Below, one piece after another: positions 9,635-21,700 of a DNA stretch of 64,000 bases. This DNA is from Eudorina sp. 2006-703-Eu-15 (taxonomy: Eukaryota > Chlorophyta > Chlorophyceae > Chlamydomonadales > Volvocaceae). The notes under the pieces are model-generated. The model made no database searches, was not told the origin of the DNA, and saw only the letters and a program-made list of their open reading frames with translations. The stretch's first letter is position 1. Every line of letters starts with the position of its first letter. The translations under genes and the position numbers were made by a program. The stretch covers positions 186,001 through 250,000 of the forward strand of contig BDSI01000041.1 of assembly GCA_003117195.1 (NCBI GenBank), in the 5' to 3' direction.

Positions 9635-11028
9635 AAGGGAATAAAGACTCCGTACAGCGCAAGCTTGCACAGCGCGGCAAGGCGCGGTTCCACAGTAAGG
9701 CGCGTCTAAGAAAGATTGTCACGGAATAATACAAAGTCACCTCACTGCGAAGGACGGTTGTACGCTTGTACCACGAAGGTCAACATGGCATGGTTGGGTT
9801 CCCTCGGGGCAGAGGACGCTGTCACCAAGGCTGCGCACTTCTCTACCGCACACCATGGAACACCAGAAGGCCCATCAGCAAAGCTGCATGAGGGACAGCC
9901 AGTTTTGAATAGCCAAATAGAGGCACGCAATTTCCTGCATGCTGAGCCTACCCCAACTTTCCGTCCCCTGCCCCCGTCCCTTCTCCGTCCACCGCCAGGA
10001 TTCGCCGTGGTTGTGGTGACCGCACCTAGTGCTTCAGGATACCACTTTTGTCTCCAAGCACATGCAGCACAGCGGATCGTGCCCTGCTGAGTTATCCGGA
10101 TGGATCCGAGACGTACACCGTCAGCAAGTTACATCTTTCTGTACGACCTTGGCAGTCGATCGCTCAGCGGGCAAACTTAAACATTTGACGTGTACGGCGT
10201 CTCCGTAGTCCTTCCAAGGACAAGGACAAGGCTAACGATACCTTAGCTTCTCTCAGCTTCTCAAACGCATGTTCAGACATCCTTCGGTCACCGTGGAGTC
10301 CCGAGGGATCCCCCAGGTGTCCCACCCTCAGCCCCAACCACCACCACATTCAGCGGCTGCCTGCATCCAGTGCCCCGCCTGCACCCCGCCATGGCGCCGA
10401 GGGTGCCTTCCGCTGTTCCTCCCATCAGCCTAGGGACCCAACGGGTCACGAGGCTCCGGAACAACCGGCACTTCCCCACCACCAACAGCAACCTTTACGA
10501 GCGAGCACCGCTGGACAGCGCGGCGGCGCAGCGGGCAGTAACCGGGCAGTACCCGGGCGGGCGGCCAGACAGAGTACACTGCTGTCCCACCCGCGAGGCC
10601 ACGAGAGTGGACACGCTGGGCGGGGGCGCGGGACGAGTCCAGCGGGTGCTCCGCAAGGTCGGGGGCGCCAGGGATCGGATCCCGCAAGGATGCTCCAGCA
10701 TCGTTAACCGTGGGCCGCGCGCTGGACTGAGTGACCTGCGTACGTACGTACGTACGTATGCGGAGGTTGGGCCCCGTGCAACCCTTTGAATTGGAGGTTG
10801 GGCCCCTGCCGGCAGCAGCCCCCACGACATCTGTCTGCACGTCAAGTGCTGGGTGATAGTGCGGGACGTGTACCACCAATGCGCAACCCGTCTCCATCAA
10901 ACCAGATCTCAACGGCCATCCCGGCGAGGGCGCGACGCTGCTCCACCTCTGAGGAAGTCGGCCGTCAGTCATCTGCGACCCTTTCCCGACAGCTCACGCC
11001 TCGCCAGCTGCTACACCTCCATCCCCGC

Positions 11029-11264
11029 CAGGGTGGCTATCTTATTTTGCAGATTATCTACGGCCGGAGATACTCCTTGCCCAATCGTGCTGAAAGTATC
11101 TGTCGGAGGGAGCTTTTGCTGGAATTTTATCTACTCAAGGGGGCTTTTCCCCGTGCGAGAGGCCATGAGTATCTAAAACCTCATCTTTCTCCCGAGGGAA
11201 GGTATCTATCAAAACTCAAGATTTTCGGCCGAATATACATTTATATCTTAAGATAGCCACCCTG
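11029..11264. mobile_element. hAT-type MITE, 236 bp, with 16-bp TIRs and 8-bp target duplication
   Basis: CAGGGTGGCTATCTTA at 11029-11044 is matched by its exact reverse complement at 11249-11264. The 8 bp just outside the left end (ATCCCCGC, 11021-11028) are repeated exactly just outside the right end (11265-11272). An 8-bp target duplication with termini starting CAGGG is characteristic of the hAT superfamily. The interior is A+T-richer than the flanks and has no transposase frame, so the element is non-autonomous. The perfect ends and duplication suggest a recent insertion. Confidence 0.9.
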
Positions 11265-11272
11265 ATCCCCGC

Positions 11273-12765
11273 GCTCGCTGCGCTCTCGTCCCTCCGCTCC
11301 CGCCCTCACTGGCCGGTACTCCCGGTACGCTGCCGAGCTGTATGGACCGTCCCAATGTCGAGCTGCACGCCAGGTCTACAACTCCGGGACGTACGTCTTG
11401 GCGCCCGTGATGTGGGTTGCGCCTCGCCCTTGACACGACAGAAAGGGCAGACGGTTGCGCCGTTGCTGTTTCTGTCTTTTTTTCTGTCCCCGTTGCGCTC
11501 CTCGGCGGCGGTGCGATTGTCCACGATGCGGTGGATGATGTTGCGGGCCGTCACATCCGAGGGGCTGGACAGCTCGCGAAGGGAAGGCCGCATGACGAAA
11601 GGCAAAACGCGCCTCTCCTTACGGCACACCAGGGAAATGTACCGTACCCCAAGCGCGCCGCACCGAGAACTGCCCCCGAGCTGCAGCGCATTCCCCGGAG
11701 ACGGCCTGCTTCCCTGTCTCACAAGGATGGACCGGCCCAACCCCTAGCTAACTGAACATAGGGCCCCGCAACAGGAGCCGACTCCGGCGCCGCTTATGGG
11801 GCCCGGCAGCAGCAGAGGCGTGCAGGCAGGGGAACTGCAGGGCCGGGACAGCAAGCGGGTAATAAAAAGCGTGCTAAGAGATGGCCGCCAGCAAACTTGT
11901 ACTGAATGTGCAACCGCCAAACGGCCTTAGTCGCGACTTCGGTAAACGTAGTAACGTACTCTTTGGATGGTGCCAAAGTCCCCGAAACCGAAGTTGCGGA
12001 CCCGAAGCAGACGGTTTACCGAAAAAGGACTCGGAGGTGCCCAAAATGTGCCGTAATAGGGCCCTGGGCGGCCGCGAAGGCAACTTCGACCGTCATCCGG
12101 CACAATCTTGAGTGCCATGACAATTTTACGCATATCACGGTTCTTAAGGGGCCAGATTTTCAATAACTTTCCGGGGGCTGCGGCCCCGGACCCCCCCTCT
12201 GATGATTGCAAATGCAGAGGTTTGTAATAATATAACGCTGCACAAGGGAAAACAGAGGTTATGGGCTTCCCGAAACCGTTATTCCGCGTTTGCCGACGGG
12301 CACGGCCTTGCCGACGTCGGCTTCGGTTGACATTACTGTTGGTCGTTGGTGGCATTGTTGTCCGACGTCCTGTGAAGTAAAGTGCCAAGTCGCCGATGCT
12401 TCTGCCCGGAGTAGGCAAACACAGATCATTTATTTAATTTTGCCTTCAATTTATCACGACGCCGCGTTGTCGTGACCTCGTGAGATGTACTGCCGATGCT
12501 GGTCAAACGGAATTTGTACTTCAAGTTGGCATGCACGAACTGTCGAAATCCTTTCGTTAAGGAAATCGGTATGCTTGTCTCCCAAGCTGGCCTCTGCTCA
12601 GTATGTGTCACACCTCCGCTTGGCGTGAAACCTGCGCGTGACGTTCGTAGATGCCGGAACGCGTGCGCTTGGGCAAAGCTCACCAAAGCTTATACTGGCA
12701 AAATATTTCCAAACATTCTTTGCGGGCATTTGAAGGCACCAGTTTCGGGGAGCCAACTGCAGGCC
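11273..12765. other. Intergenic region upstream of ferroportin
   Basis: No exon could be supported. Overlapping frames at 11306-11755 on both strands and at 11906-12166 (contains RRCPKCAVIGPW) have some protein-like character but match nothing I recognise. An open frame continues upstream of the ferroportin start from 12496, but it is base-compositionally unlike the gene. Confidence 0.4.
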
Positions 12766-15700
12766 ATGCCGGCCGACAACAATCAAGCTGCAGAAGAAGA
12801 GGGCCGAATCCCTGCCCATGCAAAGTACCTGCTTTGTTCAAGCTATGCTATGGCAGCTTGGGCATGGCGGAGCTGGGAATTCATCGTGGCGCTGGTACTG
12901 ATTGAGCTGTACCCCAACTCGCTCCTCATGGTGTCCGCCTATGGCCTACTGGACAACCTGGCGCGCGTACTCCTGGGACCGGCCGTGGGGAGTTACATTG
13001 ACCGGTGCGCTTGCTCGCTTGGAAAAAGCTGCCAACCTCTGCCATGCCTCCACCGCGGCGGGGAAAGCCGAGTCAAATGATGTGTGCCCTGGCGTGCCTT
13101 GCGTTTGTTCCTGACCAAAGTCCCATCACGACCGCTCTGACATGAATGTTGCGCGCCCTGTCCTTGCTGGGTACCCAGTCACGAGCGCTTTCCCGGAGCG
13201 ATTGCGATGCTGCGGCTCCAAAACGTGTGCATCGGCGGGAGCGCAGCCGCGGCACTGGTGCTGCTGTGGCCCGGCTCCCCCGCAGCGGGTCTCAAGGTGC
13301 GTCCACCGACCCTACGAGGTACCCGAACGATGCATCCCGCTGGCGTTTTGATCGGTTCTGGACGCGTGCCGGGGTTGCGTCCAGCTGCCCGCCTTCCACC
13401 CACGAGAGGCTTCCAAACTAGCCTCGCCTCACCTCCGTATCGGAGGTCAACGACGTGCAGCAAGCCCAGATGCAGCTCGAATTCACGATGCGCGAAACAT
13501 CGGCGATGAATCCAATCCCGCAGCATGGCAACAAGCGGCGACCTTCTGTCAATGCTCACCCGGCAAAGCCCCGAAACAACCCATAGGCAGGCACGGTGTC
13601 ATCCGTAGCAACCACCCATCCACAAGCCAGCGTTACCCCTCGCGTGACCGCCGACCGACCGGCCGGCACGCCCTTGTGCACACTTTTTACGCTTCGCTCC
13701 TGATTATCGTGGGCGCCATGGACCCGTACAGGTGCCGTACTGGGTGCTGATGTGGCTGCTGACGGTCCTTGGCGCCGCCAGCTCCGCGGGCAGCACGGGC
13801 GTGTCCATCTCCGTGGAGCGGGAGGCCGTCAAGGCGCTGTGCGGCGCTGACGGCCGCGCGCTGGCGCGCCTCAACTCCGTCATGCGCGCGATAGACCTGA
13901 CGGCGCTGCTGTGTGCGCCGCTGGTGGCGGGCGTGCTGATGACGGCGGCGGGGCCTTTCGCGGCGGTGGCCGTGATGGCGGCGTACTGCGGGGTTGCGTA
14001 CCTGCCGGAGGTGCTGCTGCTGCAGGCGGCCTTCCGCGCGGCGCCCGTGCTGGGGTGGGTGCGGCGGACCACCCGTGTGTTCGCCCAACCACCCGTGTGG
14101 GTTGTACGATGTGTACGATGTGTGCGGGTACGGATATGGGAATGTGGTGAGATTCGCACTGCGAGGGGCAGCGGCTGCGCGCCGCGCACTTGTACCTGAC
14201 AGAGACGAGGGGCTGCAGGGTCTGGGCAATAGCGGGATGGCCGGGGCATGGCCTGCCAGACTGCGCGCCAACAGAGCTCTCAGTCAATCCGCCTTCTCTC
14301 GGTTTTGTTCGTTTATCCCCGCATCCCACGCGCCGTAACTTCCGGCCCGCACAGGCGGCCGAAAGTCCACTCCTCCAGTGCCGGTGGGGCAGGCGTCGCG
14401 GCTGGCCCGGCCGGCGCTGCCGACGGCGCCGGCGCCGACGAGCGTACTGGCCTTCTGGAGGATTACGACGACCGCGGCGCCGACGCCGGAGCGGGCCTCC
14501 GCGTCGCGGCCATCGCCGAAGAGGCGGACGCCGATGAGGACGCCGCATCGGGGCCTGCCCGGTCTTGCTTTGGGGGCGCTGCGTTGACGGCACAGCGTGC
14601 GGCTGGCGAGGCCAAGGCCCAGATGGCTGGCAGCCGGGGCCTCGCATCCCTTCAGCAGCCGGAGCAGGACTCAGATGGCGAAGGGGACCTGCGCCCGGGG
14701 GGAGACTCGCCGCGCCTGACGCAGCCGCTGCTTTTGGCGGGAGCGGACTCGCTGCCAAGCTCGGTGCCGGCGGGCTGGCCCGACGGCGAGTTCGACGACA
14801 GCGCCGCGCCGACGCCGGGCCGCAGCCGTAGCGCGAGCGCTGCTCTATTCATGCGCGAGAGCAGCGGCGTGCCGTCACCTGGCGGCGGTGGCGGCGGCGG
14901 CGGCGGGGACGGCGGCGGTAAGCTGTCTACCGCAAGCTCCATGACCGCCCTCGCGGTTGCCAGCCCGGTGCGCGCAACAAGAGGTGCCAAAGGGACCGCC
15001 AGCGCCGGCGGCAGCGGCGGCGGCGGCGGCGCGCAGCGCGCAGCCGCCGCCGTAGCCCCTCAGCGCGCGCTGCTCCGGGCGCTAGCACGGCAGGTCGAGG
15101 CGTACGGTGACAGTTGGCGGGTGTACTGCCGTCAGCCGGTGCTCCTACTGTGCCTGGCGCTCGCACTGCTGTACATGACGGTGCTCAGCCTGGGCTTCCT
15201 CATGACCTCCTTCCTCAAGTGGAGCGGCCTCAGCGAGGCGGAGGTGTCCGGCTATCGGGGCATCGGCGCGCTGACCGGCCTGGCCGCCACCGCAATCTTC
15301 CCGCCGCTCGCAGCCCGGGCAGGGCTGCGCTTCTGCGCCGTCGCCGGGGTCACGTACCAGTTGGTGGGTGGGGTGTGCCGCAGAGCTCGGAAACTCTCCT
15401 GGCCCCCAGACCACGTGACAGATCATATATGCCGTGGATGCTAGGCCTCTAGGAAACGTGAACCATAGCTCACATCGTTGTGCTTAGGCACTTCTCCATA
15501 GAATTCATGAAATGCCAATCTTTAGAAACACCTCCCCGTGTGACTGCTGTAACGGGGATCCCGCAAACCCTGGTGTAGCTAACACAGCTGGACGTCGCAC
15601 CCTGTGGTCCCGGGGATGCAGGCCAGTCTGGCGGCGGGCGTGCTGCCGGTGGCGGCGGAGGCGATCGCCGGAGGCGGCGGGCTGGCGCCGTCGGTGGCGC

Positions 15701-16340
15701 AGGTCCGCATTTTGGTGGCGGGTCTCGTCGCGTCGCGGACGGGCCTGTGGCTGTACGACCTTGCCGTGACGCAGCTCATCCAGGAGGAGGTGCACCAGGA
15801 CCAGCTGGGTGGGTGACAACCTCACGCACCGGCGGGCGGGTGATCCCCTCCGTTAGTTGCTCTCGGGTGACGACGAGGGTGGGTCGTCAGAGGTCGGCAA
15901 CCGGACGGCTGCGCGCTGAGCAAGGACATGGTGATACGCTGGGGGCAGGATCGCAGGCGGGCAATGCCGCAGGGCTGCTGCAGGCTTCACTGGAAACGCT
16001 GACGCGGCCGTGCCGGGGTGTCGCGAGGCTGGGCGGCTTGCCTGTCGCTCCGTGGGCCGCCACACCGATGTGTCCCCTGCTACCTGCCTTGTGCTGCCCG
16101 GCAGGTTCCGTGTACGGCGTGCAGAGCAGCCTGCAGGCCGCTTTCGAGATGATGTCCTTCGTGGCGGGGCTGCTCAACCCCGACCCGGCCAGGTTCCACT
16201 GGCTGATGATGGCCTCGTTGGGCAGCGTGGCGGCCGCGGCGGCGCTGGTCTGGGTCTACGCCTGTCTGCGCGCGGGGCGGACAGCGGGCGGCGAGCCGCC
16301 TGCCGCGGGTTGCAGCGGTGGGTCCGTGACTGCCGCCTGA
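12766..16340 (+). CDS. FPN1: Ferroportin-type iron exporter (SLC40 / IREG family)
   Basis: Exons 12766-13004, 13179-13296, 13732-14054, 14355-15363, 15622-15808 and 16105-16340 join in phases 2,0,2,0,1 with GT-AG introns, giving 703 aa. The family is a 12-helix MFS-fold Fe(II) exporter. Family blocks seen: AWAWRSWEFIVALVLIELYP and GPAVGSYIDR (exon 1), LRLQNVCIGG (exon 2), STGVSISVEREAV and ARLNSVMRAID (exon 3), LLYMTVLSLGFLMTSFLKWS (exon 4), SRTGLWLYDLAVTQLIQEEV (exon 5), and YGVQSSLQAAFEMMSFVAGL (exon 6). Exon 4 also carries about 250 residues of Gly/Ala/Ser/Asp-rich sequence forming a long loop between helices 6 and 7; this is why the protein is longer than the usual 500-570 aa. Start chosen at MPADNNQ; upstream frame composition argues against 12496. 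Membrane location (plasma, vacuolar or plastid) cannot be told; no clear transit peptide. Confidence 0.93.
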
Positions 16341-18702
16341 ATGTCAACAGCGGAATGGAATGTGGCCCTTGTTGCGATGTGGGTGAGGCCGACGCGTGGC
16401 CCACACCCAAGGGGGACCGTGCGGACCGAAAGCTTTGGAGACGGCGGCACCAGGGCATGTCTGTCGGTGCGCTGTGTGTCATGGTTTACGGATTACTCAA
16501 TACCTGTACCGTATATGGGCGCGTGGGTTGGCCGCCGGGACACTCTGAGGACACGAGGGGACGCTCTGCGTCAGGCGCGCGCGGGGTGCGATGGGAATTC
16601 GGGGGCGGAAGCGGTGTCATAACATATGATGTGGCGCACATAGGTTAGGTAGACGTTTGTGCCTGACTCTTAATCCTTGAGTGGGCGGACACCGAACAGT
16701 GTGCTCAAGCTGTGATCGGCAGCTGCAGCACTCGGGAGTCATGGCACTCCCGCCGCATATGTGCAGTGGGGCCGACGGATGGATGGGTGCGACAACGAAA
16801 CACGGGTAAGGGGAGGGGCGCATGGCCTCGCTCGACCCGCTGCGCAGTTCAGAGGCAGTCCTGTGTACCGTGTTGTCCCGCGTGGGGTGATGTGGCGCTA
16901 ATCAATGGCGCAGCGGACAGCTGTGGCGATGTGGCGAAGTGGGAACTTCGCAGGAGGACGCGGGAGACACAGACTGCAGCGTGCGCAGTAGTGCGATCCT
17001 GGTCTCCTAGGACCATATACATGGTTGCTTGCTGCCGGTATATGGTGTGAACGTATGAATGCCGCGACCGGTGATAAGTAGCTACGAGGGACATTGGGGA
17101 GGATGACAGAGACGTGGCGATTGCGACGGCGGCGTCCGTGTTTGCGGGCGGAGGGGGAGGGGGCATCCTACGTCCGTTGCAGCCCATGGTCGTGCAGTCA
17201 TAATGTCTTGGGTGCGCGCCGAGGCATAGAGCCATAGACCGTTTCGTGACGCTCGGAGGCACTGCAGGCAGATTACTGATCACAAATGGAGGGCTGGGGA
17301 ATTTGATGAATTGGTGGTTAGGCAGCGATGTCCGAAACGGGCTCTAATAGCCAGGATGATGAGGAAGGGCGCATATGGTGAGTGTGTGTGTCCTTGAGCG
17401 GTAAGACAGTGCGAGTGATGGGCTCATGTAAGGAGGGGTGCACGTACTTGTGTTCGAGCATCCATCGGAGGGCGCAGGAATGGGGGCATGTGCGAATGAG
17501 TTTTAGGGTCCTCGGGTCGGCGGGGTTGGCGCCTAAGCATGGACGGGTTTAGGTTTGTGTGGGACATGGGAATTCCGGAAGGTCACAGTCAGGCATCTTT
17601 GGCACTGATTAGTCATCGAGAAAGAACTGACCGAACCACCGAGGGTTCAGGCATGCGTTGGATGGACACAGGCAGAGTACAATCAGTGGGGTTGGGCTAG
17701 AGTTGATCATAAGCATGGACACCGGCCAGATGGGTGCAGTGGCCGTGCGAAGATTTCACAGTGTCTTCAGGCACGGTCTTCAGGGCGTCATGGCCGTGAG
17801 GGCGTTGAACAACCATAATTAAACGCATGTTTAAGTCGAGTTGCGCTTTAGCATGCTAAGTGTCGGGCACAGCATGTGATTCGTTCAGTTTCTTTCCGTG
17901 AGCAACCCAAACCAGGCTTACCGCAGGCCCGTCTTATGATCGCCTGCTATGCAACGACTGCAAACTGTGATTGCCGCACGCCCTTCATGCTCAGTGCCAT
18001 ATACCACCACTTTCATTCATCCTGTCAGTGTCCGCAAGTCATGGCCATTGTACACAAATTGATACCCCGACAATACCGCACATGGAAAATGTAAATGAGT
18101 TGCTAATTCACAATAGCGTTACGGCTGAAGTAATTCATGTTAGTCAGACGGACCACAAGTCCTTGTCTCCTTGAGATCAGAACGCGTCAAAGTAACTCCT
18201 AGAAAATGCATGGTAATAGATATGCATCTCCACACCCGCGCCTCAACATGAGAGCATTGGGCCGCGAAGGCACAAGGTCTCACTTCCTCAAGAGTACAAG
18301 ATGTCTCGTGTGTCTGTCCTGTACCAATAATGAAACCTGACACGCCTGTGTTACTATGTGTTAGTTTAGTACTTTGCATTGCATAGTGCGTTGCAGAGTA
18401 TGTGGTGTGTCGAAATTAATACGAAATTCATATGCTGGCATTCGTACGTTTCTGAGAATAATGTCTACGAGCAGGCTTTCATACACCTGACAGGCACACT
18501 AAATCCAAAAAAACAGGATTGGCCGAGGTAGTCACATACAATTTATGTTTATTCCCGTGTTACCATTCGAGCGCCACCCTACGGTTATGTCGAGGGGGCA
18601 AATGCTATCAGTTTGTAGGTAGCCCTGTTCAATGGATCTTTGCTGGTTTAACAGCATAGGCAAGTCGCAGAACGGGACACCGACGTTTTTTCTTCGGTCC
18701 CA
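16341..18702. other. Ferroportin 3' region and intergenic DNA
   Basis: No supported exon in 2.3 kb. A TGTAA at 17427-17431 could be a distal poly(A) signal for ferroportin, which would imply a 3' UTR of about 1.1 kb. 17800-18650 is A+T-richer and holds only short frames. Confidence 0.4.
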
Positions 18703-21700
18703 TTGTTGACGAGGACCCGTAGTCCGAGAAGCGCAGCGCACGGGATGCACAATATTACTCCGCAGCTCCTTTCTGTTAATACCCGAAAGAACATTTCGAA
18801 CGATGGGTCAACTGGCGCAAGCTCATCATCCACAGAGGTGGCTGTTCAACATACGCAACGTGCGGCATTTACACAGCAATGCAATCGACTGGCTGGAACG
18901 GGCTGCGCACTTCTTTTCGCACGCAACACACACACCATAGGCGCAGCGACCACTGAAATGCAAACGGGGAAGGCTTCGCGCCCTGTCCTTCACCCGCCAC
19001 ACAGTCGTTTTGGCTTGTCGCTGGGCTCCAACCGTCATACCGTGGATGTCGCCTCAGACATTGCGGCAGCCGCTGGGATGGGAGCCACTTTCGCTGTCCC
19101 GCGGACCCGTTCTGTTTCCACGCCCGCAGCAAGAGAGCCCCCCTGTCCCGAGGGATACCCAAGGGTATGGACAGAGGTCCTAGGACAGCAGTTGGACTTG
19201 GTGCAGCGTAACGCACAGGCCAGCTCTTTGGACAAGTGCCGCGGCAGTCTGGGCAACGCAGGTATTGCCCACGTCAGCGCAGACGCCGCCAGGGCCGCCG
19301 TGCAGAGGTTCTGCATGAGGTCTGTTCCTGACACTCAACCCAGCGCCAAGCAGGACCCGCGCGGGCAAGACAGTGCTCAGCCGCCGCCAGATGAGAGCCA
19401 AGCTGGGTGGCATGCGATTGGCCGGCCACAGCTGCGGCCACGGGACGCGGGAGACGCCCACGACAGGCATGAATACCCCGTTGCAAGGGAGGCAGTGGCT
19501 GCGGCGCGCCAGAACCCACATCAGACCGGTGGGCGAATGGATGCATCGCTGCCAGCAGAATTTGCGGCAGTAAGCGACAGCGGGGATGACTGTCAGGCGC
19601 ATGAGACGCGTGTGCGCCGGTTCGTGTCGGGCCCATTTAGGGCGGAGGTGGCGACCGGGTCAGTGAGCCGGCAGCCATGCGGTGTTGATAGCCACGGGCT
19701 GGCGCGAGGTCCGCGACCGACGTCGCTGCAGCAGCTGGAGGACGAGGAGGGGCTTGGGGAACCGCGCCAACCCCATCAGCCCCAGGCCGGCAGTGCAGCA
19801 CCCACCTGGCATCGTGGTGAGCAGGCACGCTGCCAGTGGAGCAGGCCGCAGCCGGGCATGCAGGACCCGGAGGGTGCAACCGCCCAACCCACACGCGCGC
19901 GCGTGGCCTCGCAGCCGCCGCCTGAAGGCGCAGGTCACGAAACGCCAGCCGACAGGCCGATTGTGGAGCGGCCCCGACGGCAGCGGCGGGAGCCCGCTGG
20001 GCTTTCAGATTTCATCAGTGGCCAAAACAAGCGGCGGCGCACCGCATCCACGACCGGAGAAGTCAGCCCAGCCAAGGGCGGCCGCAGTGGCAGCGCCGCC
20101 GCCGACGGCGCCGTGGACATGCCAGGCCCGTCAATGCGGACGTCCCCTGCCCCGGTACCGCCGATGGACGGCGCCACTGCACAGCCGGCCGCTGCAGCTG
20201 GCACGAGGGAAGGCGAAGTGGCCCGGCCGCCAGGTTTGGGTCGGGATGTGGGTCAGAACATGTTGCCTGTCCCAGGGCCACACCGAGCCATGGGTCGGCA
20301 GCAGTCGGCCCGCTCGCCGCTGGACATGCGCAGCCTCGCTCCTGGCGGCAGGTGGCCGGGGAGTGTCCCGACACGGCGGGGACAGCGCTTCCGCAGGATG
20401 ATGTCGGATCTGCTGCTGCTTCCGGAAGTCCACTTGGAGCGTAAACAGTACGGCAATGACTCGGAGGATGATGGGGCTGACGAGGCCAGCGAAGGCGACG
20501 AGGAGGACGTTGAGGACGGAGGTGTGTTGGACGACGCTGCGGCGGAGGATGTGGCAGCGGCGGAGGATGAGGCTGCTGGTGCAGCGGCCGAGGATGAGGC
20601 AATAGTGGAGGTAGAAGTGAGTGCGCCGCGGCGCCGGCGGCGCTCCAGTGGAACCGGCCGCTCAACGGGCGGTGGTACGGCATCCGCGCGACCGCTGGCC
20701 TCGGCGATATCGATGGATGCCGCGGCGCTACGGACGTCACGGCAAGGCACACATCTGGCGACTGTGCAGAAGGGCTGCAACCAGGTACTTCACTTGTGAT
20801 ATTATATTTTATATCAAGTACTGCAGTTAGATTACATGTACTACTTCGCTGGGCGCGTCGTGGTCCAGGTGATGGGCCATCACCTCGGAGGTCGTTGGAA
20901 GCGCACCGTCCGCACGTACGCGGCTCCGGAACCTCCCAATCGCGAACCACCTGGTGATGATGACGATGCTGATGTCTCCGGACGATCCCCCTATGGCCCT
21001 TAGTCCCTTCCTCCCTGGTATGTGTATCGCTGCGTGTTGTTTCCAGATCAAGGTTTCTATCCCGGCGGCCCGGCTGCTCTTCCCCGCGGTGCTCTCCAAG
21101 ATGTCCAGCGGCACCGGCCAACCCGTGGAGCTGTACCTGGCCACCACGGCGGAAGCGCAGGAATGCGCGACAAGGGGTGAGACAGCGGCCGCGCCGCAGA
21201 GGCGCCCCCAGCATGGAGGCGCAGCGGAGGGGCGGAAGGGCCTGAGGCTGGAACGGCTGCGGGGCGTCACGCTGCTGGGCGGCGGCGTGGCGTGGGCGCT
21301 GACAGGACTGAAGGGCCTTGTGAAGAGGTTGGGCCTGGCGAATTGCGAGCGTGCGCATTTGCTCACGGTGCCACGGCCGCGGCTCGGCGGAGGGGCCGCG
21401 GTCGGGAAAGGAGGTCATGGCGGCGGCGATGGTGCCGACGGCGACGATGATGATCTGCCGACCGTCATCATCTCTCGCAGCCGCGTGTCGGCCGACGGCG
21501 CCGTGGGCGCGCCGCTGTTCGCGCACAACTACAACGGGCTCCTGACCTTGCCGGGCACGGTGGCGGAGCGGCTGTTCCCGGAGATCGCCGCCTCGGGCCG
21601 CGAAGCCATCGTGCCCATCAGGGCCGCCGCGGCGCTGCCCGAACGGCCCGAGATCGTGCATTTCCCGGGGGTCAACCTGCGGGGGCTGTTCCGGCGGGTG

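Larger units (their letters stand above)
7813..11020. other. Gene-poor interval
   Basis: About 3.2 kb with no supported exon. 7850-8800 is notably A+T-richer than the gene regions and has only short frames without recognisable domains. 9214-9280 and 9601-9634 are hairpins, listed separately. 10738-10758 is a short (TACG)n palindromic run. Confidence 0.5.

Noticed and set aside
12496..12765. Upstream extension of ferroportin to ATG 12496
   Set aside because: In frame, but base composition is unlike the gene and family members have short N-termini; ATG 12766 fits better.
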